Assembly: GCA_028685665.1 (NCBI GenBank)
Contig: JAQUDN010000011.1
Coordinates: forward strand, 1-35,559
DNA: 35,559 nucleotides
Reading direction: 5' to 3'
DNA from: Burkholderiaceae bacterium
GTDB lineage: Bacteria > Pseudomonadota > Gammaproteobacteria > Burkholderiales > Burkholderiaceae_C
This document shows, piece by piece, positions 1-8,476 of the stretch (the stretch's first letter is position 1; each line of letters starts with the position of its first letter). The position numbers and the translations under genes were made by a program. The notes below the pieces were generated by a model, which worked only from the letters and a program-made list of their open reading frames with translations, did no database searches and was not told the origin of the DNA.

Positions 1-356
1 CGCAGGGCCTGCAAACCCGCCTCGACCCCGGGGTACACCTGCGAGAACTGGCCATTGATCGCCAGGTAATGCTGCTGGTAGCTCGGCCAGGCCCGGGCAT
101 ACCAATCTTCTATTTCCATAGCACTCACCGCCCGTCCTGATTGGCCAAGAACGTGATTCAGCACCGAACGCAGCAAATGCTCAGAGCCTTTGCCCACCAT
201 GGTCTCGATCTGTGGGGCGGCCAGGCCTGGCAGCGCCAGGTCGTCCAGCATGCGGTGGATGGCCTCGGAAAAATCGCCCAGGGTATCGACCATGGTTCCG
301 TCGAGATCGATGATGGCGGCGTCCAAGGCGCCCAGGGAGATAGCAGGAAAAGACAT
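1..356 (-). CDS. gph: Phosphoglycolate phosphatase, N-terminal part (runs off window)
   Basis: HAD-superfamily phosphatase that dephosphorylates 2-phosphoglycolate in the cytoplasm. Only about the first 118 residues are present; the gene continues beyond base 1. The protein starts at the ATG at 356-354, and residues 17-25 read DLDGTMVDT, the HAD motif I with nucleophile Asp17 and acid/base Asp19. The helical cap region follows (MVGKGSEHLLRSVL), as in Gph proteins. HAD phosphatases share this motif, so the exact substrate is inferred from overall similarity to Gph and from the presence of rpe on the same strand at 7356-8039; rpe and gph are commonly neighbours in proteobacteria. Here they are separated by about 7 kb of oppositely oriented pilus genes. 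Confidence 0.85.
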   Translation of the reverse strand, partial: MSFPAISLGALDAAIIDLDGTMVDTLGDFSEAIHRMLDDLALPGLAAPQIETMVGKGSEHLLRSVLNHVLGQSGRAVSAMEIEDWYARAWPSYQQHYLAINGQFSQVYPGVEAGLQAL

Positions 357-470
357 GGTCAGGGACGGGGAAGCATCACGCTCCAGGCAACAGGGGCCGC
401 CATTGTGCCTCTGCACGGACAGGATGCGGCCACCGCCCGCGCGCCGCACCGCGCACGCCAAGCGCCCCCC

Positions 471-497
471 ATGCCCCCCATGCCCCCCATGCCCCCC
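471..497 (+). repeat. Tandem 9-base repeat (ATGCCCCCC x3) at the start of the FimT-like gene
   Basis: Three perfect direct copies of ATGCCCCCC in a row. Each unit carries an in-frame ATG, so the gene has three equivalent starts, each separated by Met-Pro-Pro. Nine is a multiple of three, so copy-number change by slippage would keep the frame. Confidence 0.85.
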
Positions 498-1094
498 GCA
501 CGCCCGAGCCCGGCCAGGCCCGGCACGCGGCGGGGCCCCCGCGGGGTCTCCCTCATCGAGTCCCTGGTGGTCATCGCCCTCGTGGCCCTGCTCGCCAGCC
601 TGGCAGGCCCCGGCTTTGTCGCCTTGCTGGAACAGTGGCGCGTGCACCAGGCCTCGGACCACCTGCAATCGACCTTGTCGTTCGCCCGCACGGAAGCCCT
701 CAAGCGCGGGGGGGATGTGGTGATCGCCAAGACCGGCAACGGCAATGGCTGCACCACGGCCAACGGCGATACCGCCTGGGGTTGCGGCTGGTCGGTGTTT
801 TACGATGGAAACCAAAACAGGCTCCAGGACGCTTGCCAGACGGCCAGCACACCGAACGAATGCACCTTGCTGGCGGTGCCCGCACCGAACCGGGTCTCGA
901 TCACCCTGGCCAAAAGCACCGGCGTGTTGACGGTCGACCGCTGGGGCCTGGTGGACAACGGGGGAGAAAAATCGATGGTCTTCGAGCTGTTTCCCCAGGA
1001 TGCCAGCATGGACAGCCCCCGCGCGCTCAAGCTGTGCCTGGCCGTGGGCGGCTTCGCGCGGCGGGTCAAGGGCTCGGAAGCCTGTGCGGGGTAA
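471..1094 (+). CDS. fimT: Type IV pilus minor pseudopilin, FimT/FimU (GspH) type
   Basis: Minor pseudopilin that primes type IV pilus assembly in the inner membrane. The prepilin cleavage site is G|VSLIE in the stretch RGPRGVSLIESLVV, with Glu at +5 of the mature protein, followed by a hydrophobic helix (VVIALVALLASLAG). A GspH/FimT-like globular domain follows, with paired cysteines (NGCTTANG, WGCGW, DACQ, NECT, KLCL). The start is ambiguous: three in-frame ATG codons at 471, 480 and 489 lie in a 9-base tandem repeat and no clear ribosome site precedes any of them. I took 471, which gives 207 residues. It is the first gene of a plus-strand minor-pilin cluster; pilV starts 4 bases after its stop. 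FimT versus FimU cannot be separated by eye. Confidence 0.8.
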   Translation: MPPMPPMPPARPSPARPGTRRGPRGVSLIESLVVIALVALLASLAGPGFVALLEQWRVHQASDHLQSTLSFARTEALKRGGDVVIAKTGNGNGCTTANGDTAWGCGWSVFYDGNQNRLQDACQTASTPNECTLLAVPAPNRVSITLAKSTGVLTVDRWGLVDNGGEKSMVFELFPQDASMDSPRALKLCLAVGGFARRVKGSEACAG

Positions 1095-1098
1095 ACCC

Positions 1099-1749
1099 AT
1101 GCCTCACCCCATGCCCCAGCGCCCTGCCCTGCCACGCCGCCAATCGGGCATCAGCCTGATGGAAGCCCTGGTCGCCCTGGTGGTTATGGCGCTGGGCGTT
1201 CTCGGGGTGCTGAGCACGCAGCTTCGCACCCTGGTCGATACGCAATCGGGCATCCGGCGCGCCCAGGCGGTGCGCCTGGTGGAAGACCTGAGCGAACGCA
1301 TCCGCAGCAATCCCGCCGGGCTGACGCGCCTGAGCGACTATGAAATCACCTGGAATACCCCGCTGAGTCCCGCCGCGGCGGACTGTGCAGCGGCCCCCTG
1401 CAACAGCACGCAACTGGCCCAATACGACCGGATGCAATGGCTCCAGAACGTGCGGGCCACCCTGAAATCCGGCGATGCCGCCGTGTTCATGGTGGCCGAT
1501 GACACCGTCCCCGAAAACCGGCGCCAGCTCGGCGTGGTGATCCGCTGGCGGGACAACGAACGCAAAGATGCCGAGGGCAAGGCCCTCAGCGAAATCTTCG
1601 CACCGAGCGCCACCAAAACCACCCAGCAAACCAGCGTGAGCTGCCCCACGGGCAGCACCTGCCATCTGCAATACCTCGTGCCGACGGCCCGCTGCACGCC
1701 CTACACCCTGGGCGGCGGGAGCAATCCCCCGCTCATCTGCGCGCAGTAA
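1099..1749 (+). CDS. pilV: Type IV pilus modification / minor pilin PilV
   Basis: Minor pilin of the type IV pilus priming complex, 216 residues. The short leader ends in the prepilin peptidase site SG|ISLMEALVALVV, with Glu at +5, followed by the typical hydrophobic helix ALGVLGVLSTQ. The early segment after the helix (RAQAVRLVEDLSERIRSNP) matches the PilV family pattern in which residues after the helix are charged and read as ...DL.ERIR.N. The ATG at 1099 lies 4 bases after the upstream FimT-like stop, so co-translation is likely. The next gene, pilW, follows after 53 bases. Cysteine-rich C-terminal half (DCAAAPC, SCPTGSTC, RCTP, ICAQ). Confidence 0.85.
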   Translation: MPHPMPQRPALPRRQSGISLMEALVALVVMALGVLGVLSTQLRTLVDTQSGIRRAQAVRLVEDLSERIRSNPAGLTRLSDYEITWNTPLSPAAADCAAAPCNSTQLAQYDRMQWLQNVRATLKSGDAAVFMVADDTVPENRRQLGVVIRWRDNERKDAEGKALSEIFAPSATKTTQQTSVSCPTGSTCHLQYLVPTARCTPYTLGGGSNPPLICAQ

Positions 1750-1802
1750 GCTGCGGCGCCCGCAACCCCAGGACTTTCCATGCCCCGCCCCGCCTTTCCG
1801 AT

Positions 1803-2639
1803 GTGCCGCCCCGGCCACGCCAGGCCCGTGCCCGCCGCCGGCCACAGACCGGCCTGTCGCTGCTGGAACTGATGGTTGGCATGACCATTGGCCTGTTCAC
1901 GGTCGCCGCCGCGCTGGGGTCGCTGGTGGTCTTGCGCAGCATCACCAGCACCGTGAGCGAAGCCAGCCAGCTGCAGCTGCAGGCAGGCCACACCTTGCGC
2001 ACCATCGGCCAGCAAATTCGCCAGGGGGGCTCCATCAAACTCAACCTCGGGCCGGGCAAGACCGACGCCACGATCAATGTGGCCGATGGGGTGGCCTTTG
2101 AGAAAGTCTTTGCGCGCGCCAGCCAGACCCTGGTGGGCAATGACAGTCCCGCCGCAGGGCAGTACCACCTGCAGATCGGTTACCAGAACTACGCCGACCC
2201 GGTGACCGGATCGGGCACCCCGGCCTTCCTGTTCCGGGATTGCCTGGGCCAGGCCTCCTCCACCGACCGCATCAGCAGCGGCTTTGTGTTCGAAAAAGCG
2301 GCCGGCGCCCTCTCGGGGAGCCTGAAATGCGCGGGCAATGACCAGGCACTGCAGACCATCGCGGGCAATGTGGCGGACTTCCGGGTGCGCTACCTGCTGC
2401 AAGACCTCAGCACCGGCACACCGCAGATGCGCTACGCCAACGCACAGGCGGCCCAGGCGGCGGGCTGGTCCCAGGTCCATGGGGTCGAAATCTGCCTGGA
2501 GCTGATTGGCAACCAATCCACCGACACCGCCGGAGCCACCTACCTGAACTGCAATGGAGACAGCGTGAACATGGGCAACCGCTTGCACATGGTGTTCCGC
2601 AACAGCTTCCAGATTCGCAGCCAGGGCTTCTTTGGGTGA
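1803..2639 (+). CDS. pilW: Type IV pilus minor pilin PilW
   Basis: Minor pilin of the PilW type, 278 residues. The leader ends at TG|LSLLELMVGMTIGL, a prepilin peptidase site with Glu at +5, followed by a hydrophobic helix. The remainder is a PilW-like globular domain (RTIGQQIRQGG..., GVEICLELIGNQS..., RLHMVFRNSFQIRSQ near the end). The only in-frame start upstream of the prepilin motif is GTG at 1803. It has no visible ribosome site. An ATG at 1780 does have an AGGA 7 bases upstream, but it is in another frame and ends after about 30 codons. The start is therefore uncertain and a frameshift near 1780-1803 cannot be excluded. The stop overlaps the pilX start by 4 bases (GTGA). Confidence 0.82.
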   Translation: MPPRPRQARARRRPQTGLSLLELMVGMTIGLFTVAAALGSLVVLRSITSTVSEASQLQLQAGHTLRTIGQQIRQGGSIKLNLGPGKTDATINVADGVAFEKVFARASQTLVGNDSPAAGQYHLQIGYQNYADPVTGSGTPAFLFRDCLGQASSTDRISSGFVFEKAAGALSGSLKCAGNDQALQTIAGNVADFRVRYLLQDLSTGTPQMRYANAQAAQAAGWSQVHGVEICLELIGNQSTDTAGATYLNCNGDSVNMGNRLHMVFRNSFQIRSQGFFG

Positions 2640-3388
2640 ACCGGCCGCACACCATGACGCCACGCCCCCCTCCCCGCACACAGCAAGGCATCTCGCTGCT
2701 CACGGTGCTCTTGATCATGGTGCTGTCCATCCTGCTGGCCCTGTGGGCATCGCGCACCGCGCTGATCCATGAGATGGTCGTGGGCAACGATGTCGATTAC
2801 CAGCGCGCCTTTGAAGCGGCCCAGGCCATGCTGCAGGACGCCGAGCTGGACATTCGCGGGGAGCGGGCCGATGGCTCCGCCTGCACGCCCGTGGCCGGCG
2901 ACAGCGATGTGTGCCGCACGGGAACCCAGGCCTGGTTTGTGGACACCGACAGCGATCTGACCCCGCTCCTGACCCTGCTGGACAACCAGACCGCCACCGG
3001 CTGCATCGACGGGATCTGCCGCAAACGGGTCGGCCCCCAGGATTTCTGGAGAGACAGCAGCCTCCTGCCCCAGATGCTTGCCCAGAACACCAGCAGCCGC
3101 GCGCTGGTCGGCGCCCGCTATGGCCAATACACCGGCGCGCAGACCGGCAACTACAGCAACCCGATTCTCAAGGAACGCGCGCAAGGCAAAGGCGCCTGGT
3201 ACTGGGTGGAGGTGATGCCCTACGACAGCAGCTACAGCAATCTGCTCACAGAACCCACGGTGCCCACCTTTCTGCTGAACTTGAGGCCCCAGGTGGTGTA
3301 CCGCATCACAGCCATCGCACGGGGCCTCAAACCGGGCAGCCAGGTGGTCTTGCAATCCACCTATGTTCGGCAGAAAGTCAAGGATTGA
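2636..3388 (+). CDS. pilX: Type IV pilus assembly protein PilX
   Basis: PilX-type minor pilin, 250 residues, part of the pilus tip/priming complex with PilV, PilW and PilY1. The N-terminus has a short basic leader and the cleavage-like site QG|ISLLTVLLIMVLSILLAL. The usual Glu at +5 is absent, as is common in PilX. The helix is followed by the conserved PilX segment with GNDVDYQRAFEAAQAMLQDAE. The GTG start at 2636 overlaps the pilW stop (GTGA), which points to translational coupling; an internal ATG at 2654 is an alternative. Cysteines (GSACTP, DVCRT, TGCIDGICRK) suggest disulfides in the periplasmic domain. pilY1 starts 12 bases downstream. Confidence 0.85.
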   Translation: MNRPHTMTPRPPPRTQQGISLLTVLLIMVLSILLALWASRTALIHEMVVGNDVDYQRAFEAAQAMLQDAELDIRGERADGSACTPVAGDSDVCRTGTQAWFVDTDSDLTPLLTLLDNQTATGCIDGICRKRVGPQDFWRDSSLLPQMLAQNTSSRALVGARYGQYTGAQTGNYSNPILKERAQGKGAWYWVEVMPYDSSYSNLLTEPTVPTFLLNLRPQVVYRITAIARGLKPGSQVVLQSTYVRQKVKD

Positions 3389-3400
3389 ACGAGGTCTTCC

Positions 3401-6400
3401 ATGCCCAGCCCTTCCCCCACGACCCCCACCCTTCTTGCCACGCTGATCTCTGTGCTGTGGGCCCCGGCCATCGGCCACGCGGCCCCCTGGGCGTTTGCGC
3501 AATACCCGGCGGGCTCGGCCAGCCGGGAGCCAGCCCCCAATGTGATCGTGTCGGTGGACGACTCCGGCAGCATGGGAAGCAACGGCATTGCGGCGCTCGC
3601 GGCAGCGCTGAAAAACACCTTCTCCGACACCAACCTGCCAGACGACAAGATCCGCCTCGCTTGGCAGTCCATGAACGGCTGCAACGGTATTCCCAACACC
3701 AACACCAAGACCTGCGGCGGGCCCAACACGATGAAGTCGCTGTCGGGAGACCATCGCAAGAACTTTCTGGCGTGGGTCAACGCCCTCGAATCCAGTGGCT
3801 GGACCCCCTCGCACACGATGGTTTTCAACGCCGGAAACTACCTCATGACGACGGGTGCGAACAGCCCCTGGAATGCCAAGCCCGGCACCACCGACACCAA
3901 ACCCCTCGCCTGCCGCCGGGCCTACCACCTCTTCATGACCGACGGTGAATGGAACGGGTCCGGGCAAACCCCGGACGGCGACCGCTGCGACAAGAGCGGC
4001 GGCTTCCTGGGCAGTCTGCTGGGAAGCTGCGCCGGATCGCCCTACACCCGGCTGCTGCGCTCGGACAGCGGCAACCTGGATGGCACCGATGTGCTGCTGC
4101 CGGACGGCACCACCAGCTACAGCACCAGCTCCAACCAGACGCGGGTGTACCGGGACAGCTGGGGGTTCAAATCGGCCACGACCGGTTTCACCACCGACCC
4201 TTACGGCGTGAACACGCTGTCGGACCTGGCGTTCTACTACTGGTCCACCGATTTGCAGCCCGGCATTGCCAACGAGATCAAACCCCTGGTGCGCAAATCC
4301 GGCACCGAAACCTTCGGCACCGCCCCATCGACCACGGCGCTGGCGGAATACTGGAACCCCAAGAACAACCCGGCCACCTGGCAGCACCTGACCACCTACA
4401 CGCTGGGCTACAACGCTGCCGCCGATTTGAGCTCGACCGACAAAAGCTACCCGGATTTCGACCCGCTGGCCGGCACCTTTGGCGGGGAATTCTGGAAGCT
4501 GGTCACGGGTGAGAAAACCTGGCCCTCCCCGTTCTGCGGCAGCAATGGCGACAAGCCCTGCGAATCCAGTTTTGGCAGCACCTTCGATTACACCGACCGG
4601 TCCAAGGCCCGGATGTACGAGCTCTGGCACATGGCCATCAACAGCCGCGGGAAATTCGTGCCCGCCACCAGCGCGACCTCCCTGACCGACGCCTTCAAGG
4701 AAATCCTGGGCAATATCGTGGCGGACAACAGCCGGCCGATCACGGGCTTTGCCAGCGCTTCCAACTCGATCACGCGCAACGGCACCACGCAGTTTTCTTC
4801 GGGCTACACCGCCCAGGGCTGGACCGGGTATGTCCGCTCGGACCTGATCAGCCAGACCACCGGGGCCGCCACGGCCAACCCGGCCTGGGGCCTGAACCCC
4901 AACCTGAGCGCCCCCAACAACCACCTGACCACCGCCGACAAGCTCGATGCCCTGACGGATGCCGACACCGCCAACCGCCTGATCCTGACCGTCAATGGCA
5001 GCAGCGACACCGCCAAAGGGGTGGCGTTTGAATGGACCGAGGTCCAAAGCCTGCTGGGCAGCCTGCTGTCCAGCACCTTGAGCGCATCCACGGACCAGCA
5101 AAACCTGCTGAACTACGTTCGCGGCATCCGCAGCAACGAAGGCAAGACCGTGGGCAAGATCGCGTTCCGGACCCGGACCTCGCGCGCGGGCGACATCGTC
5201 AATTCGGCCCTGTGGTTTGTCGGCCCGCCCGCCAGCAACTACAGCCTCGACAACTACCGCACCTTCGCAGCCACCCACAAGGAGCGCCTGCCCATGGTGT
5301 ACGCAGGGGGCAATGACGGCATGCTGCACGGCTTTTCGGCCAAGGACGGCAGCGAGAAAATCGCCTACCTGCCCCGGGGCGTGATCAAGAACCTGCCCCT
5401 CCTGGCCCAGGACGGCTACAGCCACCAGTATTTTGTCGATGGCTCGCCCTTCTCCGGCGACGTCAAGCTGGCCGACGATTGGCACACGCTGCTGGTCGGC
5501 ACCCTCGGGGCCGGCGGCAAAGGCTACTTTGTCCTGGACGTGACCGCCCCCGGAACCACAGCGGCCGTGGGCAGTGGCGTGGCCGCCAACTTCACCAAAT
5601 CCAACGCGGCCAAACTCGTGGTCCTGGACAAGACCTGGCACACCAGCGAGACCGTGACGGGCAGCGACGCGGACATCGGCCATGTCTTTGCACCCCCCAC
5701 CGTGGACAACAGCAACAGCCAGAAGTCCACGCAACTCACCCTGCTCAACAACGGGCGCTGGGCGGTGGTGATGGGCAATGGCTACAACAGCACCAACGAA
5801 CGCCCTGTGCTGCTGATCCAGTACCTCGATGGTGCCAAGGAACTGAAAACCCTCGTGGCCTCCAGCGCGGCGGGCCAGGGCAATGGACTCTCGGCCCCCC
5901 AGTTGGTGGACATCAACCGCGATGGCAAGCCCGACGTGGTCTATGCCGGCGACCTCAAGGGCAATCTGTGGAAGTTCGACATCGCCCACAGCGATGCCAG
6001 CCAATGGGGCGTGGCTTTCGCCGGCCAGCCCCTGTTCCAGGCCCTGGACACCAGCAAATCGCCCGCCGTGCCCCAAAGCATCACCACCGCGCCGATCGTC
6101 CAGATGAACGACCGCGGGGTGAACGGCCTGATGGTGTCCTTCGGTACCGGCAAGAACTTCACGGAAGCCGACCGGACGGACACGTCCCGGCAGACGCTCT
6201 ATTCGGTGCTCGACAACAGCGTGTACAAAAAAGGCAGCACGGACAGCACCCTGGCGGTCGATACCTCCAAAGGGAATCCCACCCGGATCAGCGGCCTGGG
6301 CGAGCTGGTGGAACAGACCGTGAACACCACGGCCGTAGCGGGCACCGGCACCAGCACGGGACGCAACTTCTGGACCGTGAGCCAAAACAGCGTGAGCTAC

Positions 6401-6826
6401 ACCAGCCCGACCGACGCCAAGAAAGGCTGGTACCTGCACTTTCCGGTGGGCGGCGAGCGCCTGCTGGAAACCCTGAGCTTCTATGACAACAGCAATATCC
6501 TGGAAGTGGTGTCGGAAGTCCCCGCCTCCGGGGGAAGCCTGCTCGAAGAAAGTTGCGCGCCGTCCCTGGAACAGGCGCGCAAATACCGCACCCTGCTCAA
6601 CATCATGGACGGCAAACGGCCGAGCGTGCAAATCATGAACACCAACGGCGATACGGTCTTCAGCGCCGTGGACGACAAGAACACCTCCCGCATGGAAGCC
6701 TCCTTCAAAGAGGTCCGGGTGCTCTCCGGCGCCATCCAGATTCGCACGGGCTCGGACGGCAAGAAAGACCTGCTGGCCACCCTGCCCGACCGCCCGGTAC
6801 GCCCCAGCTGGCGCCAGTTCCAATGA
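3401..6826 (+). CDS. pilY1: Type IV pilus tip adhesin / assembly protein PilY1
   Basis: Large secreted protein (1141 residues) that caps the type IV pilus and regulates extension, retraction and adhesion. A signal peptide occupies about residues 1-27 and ends in AIGHA. A von Willebrand factor A-like region follows, with a MIDAS-type motif Asp53-x-Ser55-x-Ser57 (DDSGSMG) and a later FMTDGEWNG strand. The C-terminal half is the PilY1 beta-propeller, with the typical GNGYNS segment and a calcium-binding loop DINRDGKPD at residues 837-845 (Asp837, Asn839, Asp841, Asp845), like the site that controls retraction in Pseudomonas PilY1. The ATG at 3401 follows pilX by 12 bases; the stop overlaps the next gene as ATGA. 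Coordinated expression with the minor pilins is inferred. Confidence 0.93.
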   Translation: MPSPSPTTPTLLATLISVLWAPAIGHAAPWAFAQYPAGSASREPAPNVIVSVDDSGSMGSNGIAALAAALKNTFSDTNLPDDKIRLAWQSMNGCNGIPNTNTKTCGGPNTMKSLSGDHRKNFLAWVNALESSGWTPSHTMVFNAGNYLMTTGANSPWNAKPGTTDTKPLACRRAYHLFMTDGEWNGSGQTPDGDRCDKSGGFLGSLLGSCAGSPYTRLLRSDSGNLDGTDVLLPDGTTSYSTSSNQTRVYRDSWGFKSATTGFTTDPYGVNTLSDLAFYYWSTDLQPGIANEIKPLVRKSGTETFGTAPSTTALAEYWNPKNNPATWQHLTTYTLGYNAAADLSSTDKSYPDFDPLAGTFGGEFWKLVTGEKTWPSPFCGSNGDKPCESSFGSTFDYTDRSKARMYELWHMAINSRGKFVPATSATSLTDAFKEILGNIVADNSRPITGFASASNSITRNGTTQFSSGYTAQGWTGYVRSDLISQTTGAATANPAWGLNPNLSAPNNHLTTADKLDALTDADTANRLILTVNGSSDTAKGVAFEWTEVQSLLGSLLSSTLSASTDQQNLLNYVRGIRSNEGKTVGKIAFRTRTSRAGDIVNSALWFVGPPASNYSLDNYRTFAATHKERLPMVYAGGNDGMLHGFSAKDGSEKIAYLPRGVIKNLPLLAQDGYSHQYFVDGSPFSGDVKLADDWHTLLVGTLGAGGKGYFVLDVTAPGTTAAVGSGVAANFTKSNAAKLVVLDKTWHTSETVTGSDADIGHVFAPPTVDNSNSQKSTQLTLLNNGRWAVVMGNGYNSTNERPVLLIQYLDGAKELKTLVASSAAGQGNGLSAPQLVDINRDGKPDVVYAGDLKGNLWKFDIAHSDASQWGVAFAGQPLFQALDTSKSPAVPQSITTAPIVQMNDRGVNGLMVSFGTGKNFTEADRTDTSRQTLYSVLDNSVYKKGSTDSTLAVDTSKGNPTRISGLGELVEQTVNTTAVAGTGTSTGRNFWTVSQNSVSYTSPTDAKKGWYLHFPVGGERLLETLSFYDNSNILEVVSEVPASGGSLLEESCAPSLEQARKYRTLLNIMDGKRPSVQIMNTNGDTVFSAVDDKNTSRMEASFKEVRVLSGAIQIRTGSDGKKDLLATLPDRPVRPSWRQFQ

Positions 6827-7320
6827 AGCCGCACACCCTGCGGCTGCGGCCCATGCGGCGTTCACGCACTGCCGGGGGCTTCACGCTGATCGAGCTGCTG
6901 ATCGTCGTCGCCATCACCGCGCTGCTGGCCGCCGTGGCCTTGCCCAGCTACCAGGAATACCTCCGGCGCGGCCACCGGGCCGAAGCCCGCGCAGTCTTGC
7001 TCGAAATGGCGCAATGGATGGAAAGGGTGGCCACCGCCACCGGCCAGTACCCCACGTACCCGACCACGGAAGCGGCCCCGAAAGAGGCCATCGAAAGAAT
7101 GGTCGCCAGCCTGGAGAACAGGCAGCCGGTCTATCGCATCGGCGTGGGCAGCAGCCCGTCGGCGTTCACGCTCACGGCCGTGCCCAGATCGGGCACGCTG
7201 CAGGCCGTGGACAAATGCGGCACCTTCAGTCTGACGGAATCCGGCAACCAAGGCCTTCAGAGCGCACCGGGCGGCAAGGAGACCGACGCGGCTTTCGTCA
7301 AGGACTGCTGGCGGCGCTGA
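6823..7320 (+). CDS. pilE: Type IV pilin, PilE-like
   Basis: Pilin-type subunit of 165 residues. The prepilin site is GG|FTLIELLIVVAI, with Phe at +1 and Glu at +5, followed by TALLAAVALPSYQEYLRRGHRAEAR, the canonical PilE/PilA-like N-terminal helix. The C-terminal domain contains a pair of cysteines (DKCGTF and KDCWRR) that would close the usual D-loop disulfide. The ATG at 6823 overlaps the pilY1 stop (ATGA), so it is the last gene of the minor-pilin cluster. Its position after pilY1 matches PilE-type minor pilins in other proteobacteria; whether it is a major or minor subunit is not decidable from sequence. Confidence 0.87.
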   Translation: MKPHTLRLRPMRRSRTAGGFTLIELLIVVAITALLAAVALPSYQEYLRRGHRAEARAVLLEMAQWMERVATATGQYPTYPTTEAAPKEAIERMVASLENRQPVYRIGVGSSPSAFTLTAVPRSGTLQAVDKCGTFSLTESGNQGLQSAPGGKETDAAFVKDCWRR

Positions 7321-7323
7321 GCG

Positions 7324-7345
7324 AGGCGGGCTGTGCCACCCGCCT
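7324..7345. terminator. Hairpin between convergent pilE-like gene and rpe
   Basis: AGGCGGG (7324-7330) pairs with CCCGCCT (7339-7345) around an 8-base loop, in the 35-base gap between two convergent genes. No T-tract follows on either strand, so it may be a transcription barrier or message-end stabiliser rather than a classical terminator. Confidence 0.4.
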
Positions 7346-7355
7346 GTCGTCCGAA

Positions 7356-8039
7356 TTACGCCGGCAGTTGCCCGCGCATGGCGTCGATCACGCCCCGGTA
7401 GTCCGGCTGGCCAAAGATGGCGCTGCCGGCCACGAAGGTATCGGCGCCCGCGTCGGCCACGCGGCGGATGTTGTCGGTCTTGATGCCGCCGTCCACTTCG
7501 AGGCGGATGTCCTTGCCGCTGGCCTCGATGCGCTTGCGCACGACTTCGATCTTGCGCAGGGTGGCATCGATGAAGCTCTGCCCGCCAAAACCGGGGTTGA
7601 CGCTCATGAGCAGGATCAGATCGATGTCGTCGATCACCCAATCCAGCACATCCAGAGGCTCGGCGGGGTTGAACACCAGCCCGGGCTTGACGCCCTTGGA
7701 ACGGATGGCCTGGATGCTGCGGTGCACATGGGCCGAGGCATCGGGGTGAAAGCTGATGTAGTCGGCGCCCGCATCGGCAAAAGCGGCGGCCAGCGCATCG
7801 ACGGGCTGGATCATCAGGTGCACATCGATGGGCACGGCCACGCCCTCGGCCGTCTTGGCATGGGGCTTGAGGGCCTGGCAGACCATGGGGCCAAAAGTGA
7901 GGTTGGGCACGTAATGGTTGTCCATCACGTCGAAGTGGATCCAGTCGGCGCCAGCGGCAATCACGTTGCGCACTTCGTCACCCAGGCGGGCGAAGTCGGC
8001 GGACAGGATGGAGGGGGCAATACGGTAGGTGCGGCTCAT
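7356..8039 (-). CDS. rpe: Ribulose-phosphate 3-epimerase
   Basis: Interconverts ribulose-5-phosphate and xylulose-5-phosphate in the pentose phosphate and Calvin pathways. The 227 residues form a TIM barrel with all family signatures: [15 protein letters not shown] at the start, [17 protein letters not shown] (metal-binding His and Asp), [17 protein letters not shown], and [11 protein letters not shown], which carries the catalytic Asp and binds phosphate. Length is normal for the family. The ATG at 8039 is 29 bases from the divergent apaG start, so the two promoters must overlap or reach into the coding regions. gph, the usual downstream partner, lies about 7 kb away on the same strand beyond the pilus cluster. 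Confidence 0.96.
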   Translation of the reverse strand: MSRTYRIAPSILSADFARLGDEVRNVIAAGADWIHFDVMDNHYVPNLTFGPMVCQALKPHAKTAEGVAVPIDVHLMIQPVDALAAAFADAGADYISFHPDASAHVHRSIQAIRSKGVKPGLVFNPAEPLDVLDWVIDDIDLILLMSVNPGFGGQSFIDATLRKIEVVRKRIEASGKDIRLEVDGGIKTDNIRRVADAGADTFVAGSAIFGQPDYRGVIDAMRGQLPA

Positions 8040-8068
8040 GGCGCCATTGTCGCAGTTACCATTTGCCT

Positions 8069-8476
8069 ATGCCTAAGCACCAGTTTGACGTTCAAGCCCA
8101 ACCCGAATACCTGCCGGAGCAGTCCGAACCCGAGGCCGGGGTGTTCGGGTTCGCCTACACCATCACGATCACCAACACCGGGGACGCCCCCGGGCAACTG
8201 ATCTCGCGCCACTGGGTCATCTGCGATGCCCAGGGGCACACCGAAGAGGTCAAGGGTCTGGGCGTGGTGGGCCGCCAGCCCCTGCTGCAACCGGGAGAGT
8301 CCTTTCAGTACACCAGCGGCTGCCGCCTGCGCACCGTGAGCGGCACCATGCACGGCACCTTCCACTGCGTGGGCGAAGAGGGCGAAACCTTCCAGGCCCC
8401 GGTGCCGCTGTTCGTTCTGGAAGCCGTGGGCCAGGGCCCCGTCGGCCAGCCACTCAAAGGCCGGGTGCTGCATTGA
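8069..8476 (+). CDS. apaG: ApaG family protein (Co2+/Mg2+ efflux-associated)
   Basis: Small beta-sandwich protein, 135 residues. ApaG is linked to cobalt/magnesium homeostasis and to the ApaH neighbourhood in enterics; its molecular role is not established. Family features seen are the early YLPEQS segment, the ITITNTGDAPGQLISRHWVI strand pair, the GLGVVGRQPLLQPGESFQYTSG block, and GTMHGTF close to the end. I chose the ATG at 8069; a TTG at 8063 would add two residues. It is divergent from rpe. Its TGA overlaps the TTG start of the next gene, so the two may be translationally coupled. Confidence 0.93.
   Translation: MPKHQFDVQAQPEYLPEQSEPEAGVFGFAYTITITNTGDAPGQLISRHWVICDAQGHTEEVKGLGVVGRQPLLQPGESFQYTSGCRLRTVSGTMHGTFHCVGEEGETFQAPVPLFVLEAVGQGPVGQPLKGRVLH

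Noticed and set aside
2540-6865. Very long open frame on the minus strand (1441 codons) opposite pilY1.
   Set aside because: It is Gly/Ala/Arg/His-biased with no domain pattern and lies exactly opposite a convincing PilY1; typical shadow frame of GC-rich DNA.
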